Source: Sinotaia quadrata (Eukaryota > Mollusca > Gastropoda > Architaenioglossa > Viviparidae). From it: 64,000 nucleotides of DNA. Location of the stretch: contig CM054182.1 in NCBI GenBank assembly GCA_028829895.1, positions 5,623,001 through 5,687,000 on the forward strand, in the 5' to 3' direction. This document shows, piece after piece, positions 11,473 to 23,656 of the stretch; position 1 is the first letter of the stretch, and each line of letters opens with the position of its first letter. A model generated the notes under the pieces. That model saw only the letters and a program-made list of their open reading frames with translations, was not told the DNA's origin and made no database searches. The position numbers and the translations under genes are program-made.

Positions 11473-12800
11473 GTGGCGGAGTAAATTTGCCTGTTTCTAT
11501 TTCTAAACTTAATTATTATATAATTTGTTAAATATCAGCGTGACATGACCTTCGGGTACTGCGCAAGATGAAATTTTTGTTAAGTACCCGAGTTAGAATA
11601 ACAACTGTTACGTTTCCAGTATTTCTTTATAGATCCTGCATAAGATTTTTAAGGACTTAAAATGTGTTTAGATTAAATTAACTCCTTCTCCCTATCTTAC
11701 ACAGACTGGTTGCCCAAATTATCATTCGACTGACATTAAAAATGCGTCTTTGTAGTGAAGACGACAGATTTACGAACTGACAACTTGCGTACAAAAGCTG
11801 GCTTGGAGTCGTTAAATTCCTCTTAATTAATATGCATTCATTACGTCATTCAGCTCAATCGCCCCCATCCAAACCACGTTTTAAAGTTAGGTCTATTATG
11901 CATAAAATTTACTACGAAGAGGTTTAACAATTAAAAATAAGATTTAATAAGGTTTAACAATTAACAAGATAATCAATATACGAGCGCGAAGTCTAATTCT
12001 ACTCGTGACTGAAAATATGTATCACACAATCCGAATTAATTGTTCGAATGTTCGAGAAATGTGCCACCAAGGTTCCTCGTGATTTTTGAATCAAGGTGTA
12101 ATCACTTAGCTTGTTTGTTTGACGCCACGCGGTTTCCAAAACCAGTCCAAACCGGTCCACCTCACTTAATCATCGTCAGCAAAATGCACACTAGCATAGG
12201 TAGAACTGTCTCTCAGTTACCAAGCTGGACGAAGAATGCAAGTGTAGACAAGGAGTGTGAAGACCTACACGTCAACATGTGTCCAAAGGCAGTGGAACTG
12301 TAATCGGAGAAGAACTTGACTCTAGGAGTTCGGAACTAGGCATCGAAACTAGGAACCGACCTTTGCGAGAAGTGGACGTGTTATCTTCAAAGCAATAGCG
12401 TCGGCTTTCCCTCTATCGACTCATGAATGCGGCTGTTACAGGTAGTCGATGTGACTGCTTGCCGTTCTGGATTTCGGAGTGACAAATCGGGCGCGTCTTA
12501 CTGTATTTAAAATGCATAAAGCGCGTCACGTGACGGGTCACGTGGTATGTGGTTGGTTCGAGAATCTAGACAATGGCCTAAAGTTACATAACGTCCTGAC
12601 CTCTTTGCTAGAAGCTTCTCGATACTGATGTATCATGGGAGAACTTTAACAAAGGAGTTTTCAATTTTGAATTTTGAAAACAGCAAGTAGGTTAAGAAGT
12701 CATGACACAGATTTTATCAGACTCGTAACAACAACTCAGGTAAAGAATATGCTAGAACTTGACGTAATCCAAACTAGTTCCAAGCGGTTGGGTAGTTTTT
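11473..12800 (-). mobile_element. Putative decayed 3' LTR of a Gypsy element
   Basis: About 1.3 kb that adjoins the pol end and whose two termini recur joined together at 36258-36460. On the minus strand it ends CTCCGCCACA, compatible with an LTR ending in CA; the start is not a clear TG. It holds a TATTTAA box and two CACGTG E-boxes near 12504-12544. LTR status is inferred from position and from the deleted copy. Confidence 0.4.
12500..12546. promoter_or_regulatory. TATA-like box and two CACGTG E-boxes
   Basis: TATTTAA at 12504-12510 is followed by GTCACGTGAC (CACGTG 12527-12532) and a second CACGTG (12539-12544), spaced 12 bp apart. This may be the promoter remnant of the retroelement LTR or of an unseen transcript. 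Confidence 0.25.
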
Positions 12801-12805
12801 TCTGA

Positions 12806-13150
12806 CTAATACTGTAATAGCCTCATGCGTGTTCTTAACAATTTCATCCAATGGGGACAGACCGAAATTGCATGGCCTTGAATATACCAGAAGTGATTCA
12901 GTTCTGGACTGGCCATGTTTTGTTCAACCAGCGGCCATTCCAATGATGAATCTCCATTCCCCGTTGTCAGTTCCTTCAATTCACACAGTCGAGGGACCAC
13001 ATGACCTACACGTCTTTTTAACATTTGCCCATCAGGAATTTGAATAAGGGTCCTGTCACCTGTTTGACCATGCCAGGCAGTCACTGTTTCTACTCGATTT
13101 GTCGCTTCATGCTTGGTTGAACCGAGTCAAAGCGAGTTCTCACCTTCCTG
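12806..13150 (-). pseudogene. Gypsy-type pol fragment (end of integrase)
   Basis: The minus strand reads LIQIPDGQMLKRRVGHVVPR, which fits the end of Gypsy integrases (x-L-PDG-R-x-W-x-R-H-x-x-H-x-R-x-R). Just upstream, in another frame, TRFDSVQPS resembles the TRLDLL-x-P block that comes before it. A frameshift and stop between the two show decay. The LTR-like segment 11473-12800 follows immediately downstream, as expected for a 3' LTR. No complete retroelement remains. Confidence 0.5.
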
Positions 13151-13649
13151 TAAAAAGCAGATCTGAAGGTGAAATACCACTTGTCTGATGAATGACCTGA
13201 TAGACAAAAAGTGAGCTAAGCGAGTTTCAATTGTGCCAGAAGACGTCTTTTTTAAACCTTGCGTTAATGTCTGCACTTCTGGAACTACTAGAATATCAAA
13301 TGGTAGTTTATCAAGGCAAAATGCTATATTTTATGATGCAGATGGCTTAGCAGTAAAATTATAATCAAGAATTTTACAAGAAGTAAATCTTGACACAAGA
13401 CCATTTTTCTCGCAATAAATAAATCTTAAGTGGACTTATTTAAAATTGAAATTTGACACAAGTTCCTGTGGTGTGTTGATCTTAACTTATTCTTACTGTG
13501 AAAAGACGTTACATAGTCTGATCAGTGTTTATAACTTTTGTGTTGTGTATATGTGTTGATCTTAACTTAAGATTCTTATATATATATATATTTATAATGG
13601 TTGCATGAAAAAACATTGCGCAAGCGAAGCAAAAGCTAAGTAGTTCTAA
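13151..13649. other. Intergenic; probably more retroelement decay
   Basis: The part next to the Gypsy pol fragment may be further element remnant. GTGTTGATCTTAACTTA occurs twice (about 13484 and 13553). No gene seen. Confidence 0.35.
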
Positions 13650-13851
13650 ATGCACCATTTATTCATCCAATTAAAACCTGAGAGACAAATGCACTATTTA
13701 TTCATCCAATTAAAACCTGAGAGACAAATGCACTATTTATTCATTCGATTAAAACCTGAGAGACAAATGCACTATTTATTCATCCAATTAAAACCTGAGA
13801 GACAAATGCACTATTTATTCATCCGATTAAAACCTGAGAGACAAATGCACT
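13650..13851. repeat. 39-bp minisatellite
   Basis: Units start at 13650, 13689, 13728, 13767, 13806 and 13845 (ATGCACTATTTATTCATCC...). Because 39 is a multiple of 3, a 13-residue repeat stays open in one frame; I see no evidence that it is translated. Confidence 0.93.
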
Positions 13852-14023
13852 TCATTTACCCAGTCCAGCCAAATATTTTTTGATTGAGCAAAACTTTCTC
13901 TCTTGATACTTTTTTAATAGGCTGTGCCCTCCATACTTTTATGTTCATTTAGAGAGATTGCATGTTTATATAATTGTTTATTTACTGACATTAATAATTT
14001 CTAAGAGATGCACCCAATTCTAC

Positions 14024-14026
<3 letters not shown>

Positions 14027-14063
<37 letters not shown>
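14027..14063. repeat. CA microsatellite
   Basis: Uninterrupted (AC)n. Confidence 0.97.
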
Positions 14064-14065
<2 letters not shown>

Positions 14066-15090
14066 TGGATTATAAAGTTTTCAAGTGGTTAACTACATCG
14101 AATCTGAAGTGTTACTCATTGTCTAAATAATTGCATCTTAAAGCATGTTTTATGAAACATAAGTCAACATTTTTTACTACTTTTGGGTAATGATAATTAA
14201 CTTTGTAAATGATAATTTCATTAATGCATTTGGCCTGAATGAGATCATTTTGTGGCCAGATGTGATACCATCTATAGGGTGCGATATCACTTATTTCGAT
14301 GATGATGTGCGACTTTGAATATTTTACGGCTGAATTTTGGAGAGCAACTGTGTTTATATTGATGAAAAATTTTACACGTGACAACAATCAGCACAAAACA
14401 ATTTTCGACCAAATTTTAGATTTGTAGAGTGGCGATCCATAGACACTAGAATATATTTGTAAAAATGCAATATTACGTCAGATTATCCCATGAAAGAAAT
14501 GGCAAAATTATAACGATCGTGGCAGAAATAGTGTTTGTATTTTGATGATATACTAAACTCTCTACAAAACTCAATTTGTATTTTTAAAAATTGCGTTTTA
14601 CTTCGTTACTTTGATCTGACATTACATTTTTTGTTACCAATGAGCGCTTCAACTCCTATTTGTTTTGCCTCATATGTTGACACAAAAGCTGAGTAACATA
14701 ACTACAGGTGTTTTTATCTTCCTTGCGTCTGGAATGGAACGCATCCTTTAAAAATTGATTCAGGTTTTCGTTCGTTGTCAAGACTGATTTTTATCTTTTG
14801 ATACCGGGTCAAGATTTTTTCATGTTAACAGAATTGTTTAGGGTCTGAAGTCAGGTGATTGTGTTGGGGGGTGGGTGGAGGGGGACTTTTGTTGCATCAC
14901 TTGTGTCAGTGGCACTTTGCTGTAGAAGCAATAACCACATTAGTGACTTACCTGTAAGAGTAATTTCCTTTACTCGTAAATAAAGTTTTGGATAACGGGA
15001 TAGACAGTGAGTCAATCTGATAAGCAACTGGAATGAAAAGTTATCACGGAACTGATTAATACTCTCCAATCAATATTTTATTTTAAAAAT
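14064..15090. other. Intergenic, nothing recognised
   Basis: AT-rich; a 91-codon minus-strand frame (14112-14387) has no recognisable features. Confidence 0.45.
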
Positions 15091-15283
15091 GTTTTCACTC
15101 TAGAATCTAGATTGTACTTGTACGTTTTCACTCTAGATTGTACTTGCACGTTTTCACTCTAGATTGTACTTGCACGTTTTCACTCAAGATTGTACTTGCA
15201 CGTTTTCACTCTAGATTGTACTTGCACGTTTTCACTCTAGATTGTACTTGCACGTTTTCACTCTAGATTGTACTTGTAAGTGT
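15091..15283. repeat. 26-bp minisatellite, about 7 copies
   Basis: Unit GTTTTCACTCTAGATTGTAC plus TTGCAC. Confidence 0.93.
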
Positions 15284-15323
15284 AAAATTCTGCGTAATCG
15301 GAACTCGATCTGTGCTTTATTTT

Positions 15324-15511
15324 CTTTGTGTAATCATCACAGTACACTTTTTGTAATCATCACAGTACACTTTTTGTAATCATCACAGTGCACTTTTTGT
15401 AATCATCACAGTGCACTTTTTGTAATCATCACAGTACACTTTTTGTAATCATCACAGTACACTTTTTGTAATCATCACAGTGCACTTTTTGTAATCATCA
15501 CAGTACACTTT
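15324..15511. repeat. 23-bp minisatellite, 8 copies
   Basis: Unit TTTTTGTAATCATCACAGTA plus CAC; A/G variants alternate at CAGTACAC/CAGTGCAC. Only 40 bp from the preceding minisatellite, with an unrelated unit. Confidence 0.93.
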
Positions 15512-17674
15512 CACTTTGATTAGACATACCAGTAAATCAACCTTCATTAAAGTTGAGTAGTGAAATGATTCACATTATTAAGATTAAAACCTTAAAAGTA
15601 CTCTCTGGATAAGCACTAAAGTCATCTTGCTATCTAACAAACAGGTTGTAGCAAAACACTGTGGTTATGAGATAAAGTAATGATTATCAATAAAAATGTA
15701 TGTTAATGGTTATCATGAATGAATGTCATATATATAATGACATTAAATGTTCATGACACATATGCTATAAGAAAAAATGAATAAACAGTTTTGCAGCATT
15801 GTCTATCAGTAATGGCTGTTACACAGGACATGCTGTATTAGTGTTTTATGTTAATGTTTAAAAAGTTAATGTGACTACTTGAATAGTTTGTATGAAAATG
15901 TAACCAGTTTGTTCGTGAGTTTAAATAGTTCATATGCATTTTAAATAAGTTTGTGTGCATTTTTAAATAGCTCATGTGTATAATTAAATAGTTCAAGCGT
16001 ATTTTGAAAAGATTTATGTTTATACATGTAAAATCCAAGAGTATATAAATACATAACAATCATTATGTTCCCATGCATCAAATACTTGTCCATTATTTGA
16101 TCCAGGTACATGTTAAATTTAATCAAGTACTACTCTTATCAAAACAAAAATAAATGTAATAAAACTTCTGATATTCTAACAAATGCATAATCAATCCTCA
16201 GGGAAACGATCTGCTTCAAATATAAGCAAACCACTTTGTTTTCAAATAAGTATTTATTGCTATAACAACAGATTTATTAGTTATTAAATGTCATTAGGTA
16301 GATAAGTCAAAAGTGACCATTGTCATTGTGATGTAAGACATACATACAATAAAGTTCAGAAAGATGTCATGCAGACATTTTTAAAATAAACAAAAACAAA
16401 AAATGGCATCACAAACTATGACATTGTATACTTTGAGATTAGTTCCTTTTCCATGACCATGTTCATATGGATATGTGTGCGGATCTGCAACCAGTGCAGC
16501 TCTAGATTCACAACATTATTAAATTTTTAAAATTTAAACAAATAAACATTTTTGGTGAGGGATTCTGAATGATTTTAGTTACCATAAAACCTGAAATTAT
16601 TAAAGTACAAGAGCACTCTTGGTTTATCTGAAGAATAGTGTAATTCAATAGCAGAAACTTAAATGATTGAATAACTACATGTTTAATTAAACATTTTAAA
16701 AAAGTGAAGACTAGTCACACTTAAAATCTTACCTGTATTGAAAAAACCCAATAATAATTATGAATAAATTTATATAATACTGAACATTCCACAAACCAAA
16801 ACTCAACCACTTTTGAGAGCTATATGTGTCTAAGTAGGATAAAATTAAATTGATTAGACTTCAGTAACATTTCATTTATTTCTTAAATATGATAGTGTTT
16901 CTCAAATGATGGTTTGTGATGCCCTAGGGCAGGAGAGAAGGGAGGGGGGATTTTAAATTATTTTATGGAATAACTGGACTATGGGCACATGCAACTGTAT
17001 TGTTATTTAAAAAAATAACTGGCAGTAAAGTATCTAGTAAATCCAACATTCCAGGTGAAGATACAAATTGAAAAATTGAAATCAAACATTTTTGTGTTAT
17101 ATTTGTAAGGAATTGAACATTGTATTATGTTAAAATTGTTTTGTTACAGTGCAATTTTCATTCTTGTAGCAGGAGTATATGCAATGAAATTAAATGTGTA
17201 GAGTACTTGCATACTCACAGTGACACATTTGAAACCCTACTATTTTCAGCATATTTTCTTTTAATATTTTACTGAGTTTTTATTGTCTTTGTAATTCTTG
17301 CATGCATAAAATAAAAACTAGTTAAATTCTGGCTACATAAGATAAAAGGAACACGGTCCATAAGCTCTCTAGTGTTCAGACCAGAAATTATAGACTATGA
17401 ATGAACCAGTCACTCAGTATACGTAAATGTGATCAGGTTTAATGTATTCAGAGAACCATTGAAGAATAAATCTTGAATGAGAATACTGCATTTATTTAAG
17501 GAGGTACCAACAAAACCAGTGTACAAGATCATATATGCACAGAAAAGGAGATCACACCTAACCAGGTCATAACTAAAATGACACATCAGGAAACCCCTAA
17601 TCAACCCTCAAACATCCAACAGAATTTTCTGGATACCCTGAAAGGGAATTAGGACAATCTCTTTTCTGTAGTCC
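15512..17674. other. Intergenic AT-rich DNA
   Basis: A weak 30-bp periodicity (TTTGTGTGCATTTTTAAATAG variants) at 15860-16020 opens two minus-strand frames. No supported gene. Confidence 0.45.
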
Positions 17675-17875
17675 TGTAGCCTGTAAGCTCAGTGCAGTGT
17701 AAGAGTTATAAGTTTAGTGCAATGTAAGACTTACATGTTCAGTGAGGTGTAAGACTTATATGTTCAGTGCAGTGTAAGACTTATATGTTCAGTGCAGTGT
17801 AAGACATATGTTCAATGCAGTGTAAGACTTATATGTTCAGTGCAGTATAAGAGTTATAAGCTCATTGAGGTGAAA
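17675..17875. repeat. 24-25-bp minisatellite
   Basis: Unit TTCAGTGCAGTGTAAGACTT plus ATATG, about eight imperfect copies. Confidence 0.9.
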
Positions 17876-20800
17876 GAATGATAGTATTTAAGTTCTGGAT
17901 TTATGTGTATCATTGAGTCACTAATAGACTAATACTAATATAGTCAAATGTTCAAGTTAACATATGCTTAAATAAATAGATGTTTATTGTGTAATTCTTT
18001 AAAGACATTGTTTGGTAAGTATGACTGAACATCTATTGGTGAGGAGTAATTCCAGAATGGGGTGGGGTAGGGAGAATCATATGTTTGTTAAATATCAAGA
18101 AAGTGAATCTCTGAAATAACATTCACCTTCTTTCCATCTGACAGAATAGTAATTTTATAAGTTCATTGTAAGATACGGGAAGGAAGAAGTGTGCCCTTTT
18201 TATCCAAAGCCCCATGACCTAGGGATAACTTACTATTCCTGCTCTTCTCATCCTGCACGTGCCAGTCCTACCCCTTGCAATGCCAAAGAAATTTTATTTT
18301 TAAAAATATCTTCAGAAATCAATATTAAATACTTAAATCAAGCATTTAAAAATGTTAATTTCAAAGCCAATTCATCCTGTAAATGATTTCTACATGAATA
18401 ACTATCAATGAATTAGTATATGGCTTATACAAAAATTAAAGAATTAATATACAATCAGATAAGTGAAATAATGTATCCAAGTGCAAAACTCAAGTATGTT
18501 TTCAAAAATTAAAAATAAATACAAATAAAACTAAAGATTATATAAAATAAAAATATAATACAAGAATAATGATATACATTTTCATCAAATAAACAGAAAT
18601 TTAAAATATATACATGATAGCTATAAAAATGTATGCAAACTTGAACAGTACATTTAGTGAGCATGATATTAATCCTTTGTTTAAGTCAATCAGTGTACAC
18701 AATAGCAATTAAAAAAATTTCAGTCACAATATACATGTACCAAATATATGTTGTTCTTAATATCAGATGCTTTTAATTACAACAGATACAAAATTAGGGT
18801 GTCTAAACAGTTTGTATTAAGCACAAAATAATTTATTTTGGTGAGAGCTAACAGGACCACAAGCACCAGTAGTAATTAGGACAGAAAAATTCAAATGTAA
18901 TAGTTCTAATTATTTTTTAATCCCTTTTAAAAAAACAAATAAAACATACCAGCTATATTAAACCAAATTAATCTGACAGACAAGACTTTGGAAAGGTCAT
19001 TTCACAATCGATTAAAGTTGTGTTTATATTTCAAACTGCATTTTACTGAAATATGTCCAGGTTTTAAGACTATAAATTAAAATTTCAAATTATATAAACA
19101 GCAGACATAAAAAGAATTGTCTTAATTTTCCTTTATTGAGGGAATATGATTTATTATCTATCATCTTTACCCTTACCTCATGTTTAACACAAAGTATAGA
19201 TCCACCCAATCAGCTTGCTGTGTGCTTTCCATCTATGAAATTAAGATATTTGGATTGAAGAAGACAAACTCCTAATCAACCACTCAGTTGGCTAAGCAGT
19301 TGCTTAGTGTCATTTTAATTTTTCTTTTTGTTTTTTTTAACAACCATAAATTACATAAGATAAAAACAAGACACTGATAAATTTTTAAAAATATATAAAT
19401 ATATGTTAAATGAGGTTTGTAATCTCAATTATATATGAAAAATATTTATTTTGGCATTTAAATTTCATATAATATACACAGCAAAAATACTGAACACAAA
19501 TGTATAATTTGATATTTGACAGATCAATATATAAAATATGCAATATACAACAATGTACAAATTATTAATCTTTGGAATGCAATTTTAGAGTAAAGTTTGG
19601 ATTTTGGTTGGTCATAGTAATTAGGCCAAAAAATATAAATGTAATATTCTGAATGAAAGTTTTGTAAACAGAATTTTAAAAAATTAAAAAGCCAACCCTA
19701 ATCAACATTGGCTAAGGTTTCATCTTTGACATCAAAGTTAATAAAATCTGAGCCTTATTTAGGAAACAGGTCTTCATAACACATATATTGCAAGTGGGCA
19801 ATATATCTTATTATCTCCACTTATCTTCTGTAGAAACTGGAACCCCACTCGTTTGCTGTGATTTAGCTGATGTATAATTAGAAAGATTTGCAAGTCAAAA
19901 TGAAACTGGGCCTAAATTTTAGTTTTGTATTGCACATGGGCTACATACAATCAAACTGGCAATAAACATTGATATGAATGCATGAAACAACAGAGGAATG
20001 ATGTGAAAGGTTAAAAGAAATTTAATAATACAGCAAAAGATGAAGCAGACTTGTTTATGAGTCATGTTTATGACCATGCATGGCATTTCATGACAAGCTA
20101 CAATTTTACAGCTCTCCAGTAAATAAACTAGGGAATAAAGAAACATTTTGATCCTATATTATTAATGTTTATTTTTCTACTTCATTTCAAATCTTTTCAC
20201 TCTTTATATCTCTATATATTACTAGTTTTCCTATTTCTGTATATGCCAAATACTAAATAAAATATATTTTAACAAATTAGAAACTACAAACCCATCTATT
20301 CAATACAACTGAGAGTTTACTGCTGAGTCTAATAGTACTTGAATAAATTCTATAGTATGAAGTTTATATAATTATTTATAATCATCACATCTCCTGCGGG
20401 TATTAGTTCTGATGTCAAAGTGTAAATCAGAAATCTTCACCATCAGTCAAAACTGTGATAATGATTAGTACAGGGTACCCATATGAGGAATGATGAATTA
20501 CACAAATCCATGATGAAACATACTATCTTTCAATAAGTCCAAAACACCCATATTTTTCGTCACTTTTGAAACAGACTGCTATTACTTCAACAGATAAAAT
20601 ACACGTAGTTGATTTGTAATTAGGCTTAGAAGACACACAGCATGAAAACTGCTGTCATTATGACAGGAACTGAGACCAACTGAAAGAATGGTGGATTCAC
20701 AACTTTCGTCTCAAGGCTCACTCCAGGAAATGTGTGGGATTGCTGGCACTAGTTTTTGTCTGTTGTTTTGGGGTGGGTGGGTGGTTTACTGTTTGCCATG

Positions 20801-22554
20801 CACATGTAGCTGAATTCACATAAATGATTGAAAGATGCAAATCCACTGTAAAAAACATTTTCCCCCAAAACAAAATATCAAAAAATAGAAGAAACCTAAT
20901 ACATTCCTTAAAATTATTACAAAAGTAATGGAAAGAAATACATGCACATTCAAAATGTTTTCTGCACTTTTTAGCTGCTGTGCTTACTAATCTAATATCA
21001 GCTCCTTTTAACTGTTCATAGATTTTTTTTTTTTAGATGTCCCCAAATGCCAGGCACATTAAATCACATGCATAAATAATTGTATTTTAGACTGATATGG
21101 AGATATATCCAGACATTTATGGATATATCCTCAAAATAGAATCTGGGACTTGTAGTCTTCATAACTAATAAATAAATGAATGACTTAGAAGATATATTTA
21201 CCTGCTTATAGTTTAGTGTACTTCTTGTGAGATATCCTACCAGTTATCTTGGCTATAAATGTATACTTGTAACTTACAAAAGTGTAAAATGATAAATACA
21301 TTTCTTTAATAAAGCACAAACATCCTTCACAGTTCATGCTCCTTGTCAGTAACTTTTCTGTTTCACTGGATACAATGACTCCTTTGCATCAGTATACCTC
21401 TGATATAAATTCACCGACTTGCCCAATGGGGAAACTAAACTGCTAGTGAATCTAAGAAAAGTGGATTTATCATCCTCATCAAAGGGAAGTAAATCCACTA
21501 TTTGGACTCAGCAGTGGAATGAAGGGGTGGGGACGGATAGAATTTACACAATAACATGAGGGGAATAACATTCACAAATACTGTATTGCTCATTGTACTA
21601 TTTCTTTTACCCTCACTGCTAATGAGCCAATGTCTTACAATACAAATACAGTAAATATGTTCTTGAACAAGATGTATTTTATTTTTAATGTAAATTAATT
21701 ATAAATATTAATTGATTATTATTTGTTCAAATGAATACTTATGCGGTTTGCAACAGATCTAAAACTTTAATATAATAATATTTTATTTCTTTACAGCATT
21801 CTGTCATGTCAATATTAATATCTGGCTTCTCAAAAACTGGCATGTACAGTTACAAATTGAAAGCAGAAGTATTCCCGATTTGTAATCAGTGGATGTACAG
21901 AACTATAAAATTAGATTGATAAATCTTAAGTAATGGAACAACAACTAGCAAGGACACTATAGTAAAAACCATTTATGAAACTATTATTTAAAATAGTTTT
22001 ATTGTTTAATGAATAAATATTTGGCCAATAGTGCATTTACATTTTACAAACAATTCTATTATTACAAAATATTTGGCCACCATTGAAATCTTCATAAAAT
22101 GACAGAAAATATGAACATGCATTATATTCATTACAAACAGCATTATGTTCATTACAAACAGCATTTTGATCAATAGGTGCAACAAGAATAATGTTACAAA
22201 ATATCACAGACTACTGTATCTACTGATACAAAAACTGCAGTGTTTGTGAACAATACATTGTCATGGAAACTAATGCAATAAAAGAAGAACAAATTAATAT
22301 ATGTACAGTTATTTTTAATAATGTAGCATAAAGCACTTTGCTAAACATATAAGCATTTAACTTACTGACTTCACTCCTGACTCAGTAATATATGTAAAAA
22401 AAGGAAAAATATCTTGCCAAAGACATTTAAACAAAAGTTCAAGGAAAGTGAAACATGAATTAGAAAAAGCAACAACAATGTACTACTGAAATGTTATTTC
22501 CAGGTCAATGTTTCAATGTTTAAACAATCACTGACCTAATAGACATACAGGCCC
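17876..22554. other. Intergenic or distal 3' flank of the myosin gene
   Basis: Unusually poor in simple repeats for this window. I see no gene. Segments near 18865-18910 and 19605-19660 look like diverged copies (GTAATTAGG...AAATGTAATA). If the myosin has a long 3' UTR it would extend into here. Confidence 0.35.
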
Positions 22555-22840
22555 CAAGACAAATCATTGGACAAGTCCCTGTCCTTATGGCTAGACAAGT
22601 CTCTGTCCTCACAACTAGATAAGTCACTGTCCTTATGTCTAGACAAGTCACTGTCCTTACAGCTAAACAAATCTGTCTTAACAACTAGATAAGTCTATCC
22701 TGGCTAGAAAAATCTCTGTCCTTATAGCTAACAAAGTCTCTGGCCATAAAGCTAGACAAATTCCAAGACTTGGGCTAGATAAGTCACTGGTCTTACTTCC
22801 CTAGTCAAGTTTCTGGCTGTACACAAGTTACAGCTCAAAA
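22555..22840. repeat. Degenerate 24-bp repeat in myosin 3' flank
   Basis: Variants of CTAGACAAGTCACTGTCCTT recur about ten times with decay. Confidence 0.75.
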
Positions 22841-23407
22841 ACTTCTTGAGCATATGATTAGAACTGTTCTTGGGCTTACATCCAGACAATCAATATCTTG
22901 ATTTTTGGCTAGGCATCCATGGCCTTATGGCTAAACAGGTAGCTGGTCTTATGGTTACACAGGTTCTTGGCCTTATGATTATACAGGTTCTTGGCTTTAT
23001 TTGAATAGTTTACTATTTTTCCAAATCAGTTCTGTTTACTGTCTTGCACGACTCATAAATTTTCTAAACACACGTGTGTAATTTTTTTCATATCAGTTTT
23101 ATTGTCTGGGTGTGGCTCACAATTCTCTAATCACTCGTTTGTAATTTTCCCATCATAAACTTAATATTCAAGGGAATATTCAATATGTAGGTTAATTTAC
23201 AAAAAGTGATAGTGGCATTAAAAAAATAAAATATTAGGCATACTATACTTTTCTAAGAGTTGTGAGCTAGGACAATAATATTATTATATCTAAATGAGTC
23301 TGACAACAAAGGAAGTAACTGATTTCTGTACTACATTACTTGATTAGGAAGCTTGATGCAAACTAACAAATACAAATTATTTTGTCAGAGAAGCACAAGG
23401 CCATATG

Positions 23408-23420
23408 TTTATTATTTATT
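23408..23420 (-). promoter_or_regulatory. Candidate polyadenylation signals after the myosin stop
   Basis: Two overlapping-range AATAAA hexamers (plus strand TTTATT at 23415-23420 and 23408-23413) lie about 23-35 nt past the stop. If used, the 3' UTR would be very short. Further AATAAA hexamers occur by chance in this AT-rich flank, so a longer UTR is equally possible. Confidence 0.3.
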
Positions 23421-23442
23421 CTTCAGGAAAGTCTATCATAAT

Positions 23443-23656
23443 CTAAGCCAAATCTCCATCCAACATTGAGCGCTTCTTTAAGACATGCCGGAAGTCCACT
23501 TGCGATGGTGTTACATCTACCTGCCGTCTTAGGGTGTCCGCAGAGAAGTCAAAACGAGTTTTGCGCAATTTTTGACGGGCAGTTTCCAAAGGCAGGTTTG
23601 TATCTTCACATTTATTTGTTATTGCTGTAGTGGATTTGAACCCTGTTTCCTCTTTC
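23443..23656 (-). CDS. MYO3: Myosin exon 13: C-terminal exon with DFRxxL motif and stop
   Basis: The acceptor is ACTTTCAG; entry phase is 2, and the frame ends at TAG (23443-23445). It encodes 70 full residues. The middle holds ETARQKLRKTRFDFSADTLR, followed by DFRHVLKKRSML about a dozen residues from the C-terminus. DFRxxL is the F-actin-binding motif known from smooth-muscle myosin light-chain kinase, and vertebrate MYO3A has a DFR-type motif followed by basic residues in the same place. I infer a tail actin-binding site. Canonical AATAAA hexamers follow about 25 nt after the stop. Confidence 0.85.

Noticed and set aside
12040..12303. 87-codon plus-strand frame
   Set aside because: It lies within the LTR-like block and has no recognised features.
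13650..13883. Repeat protein of 13-residue units
   Set aside because: The frame stays open only because the unit is 39 bp; no coding context.
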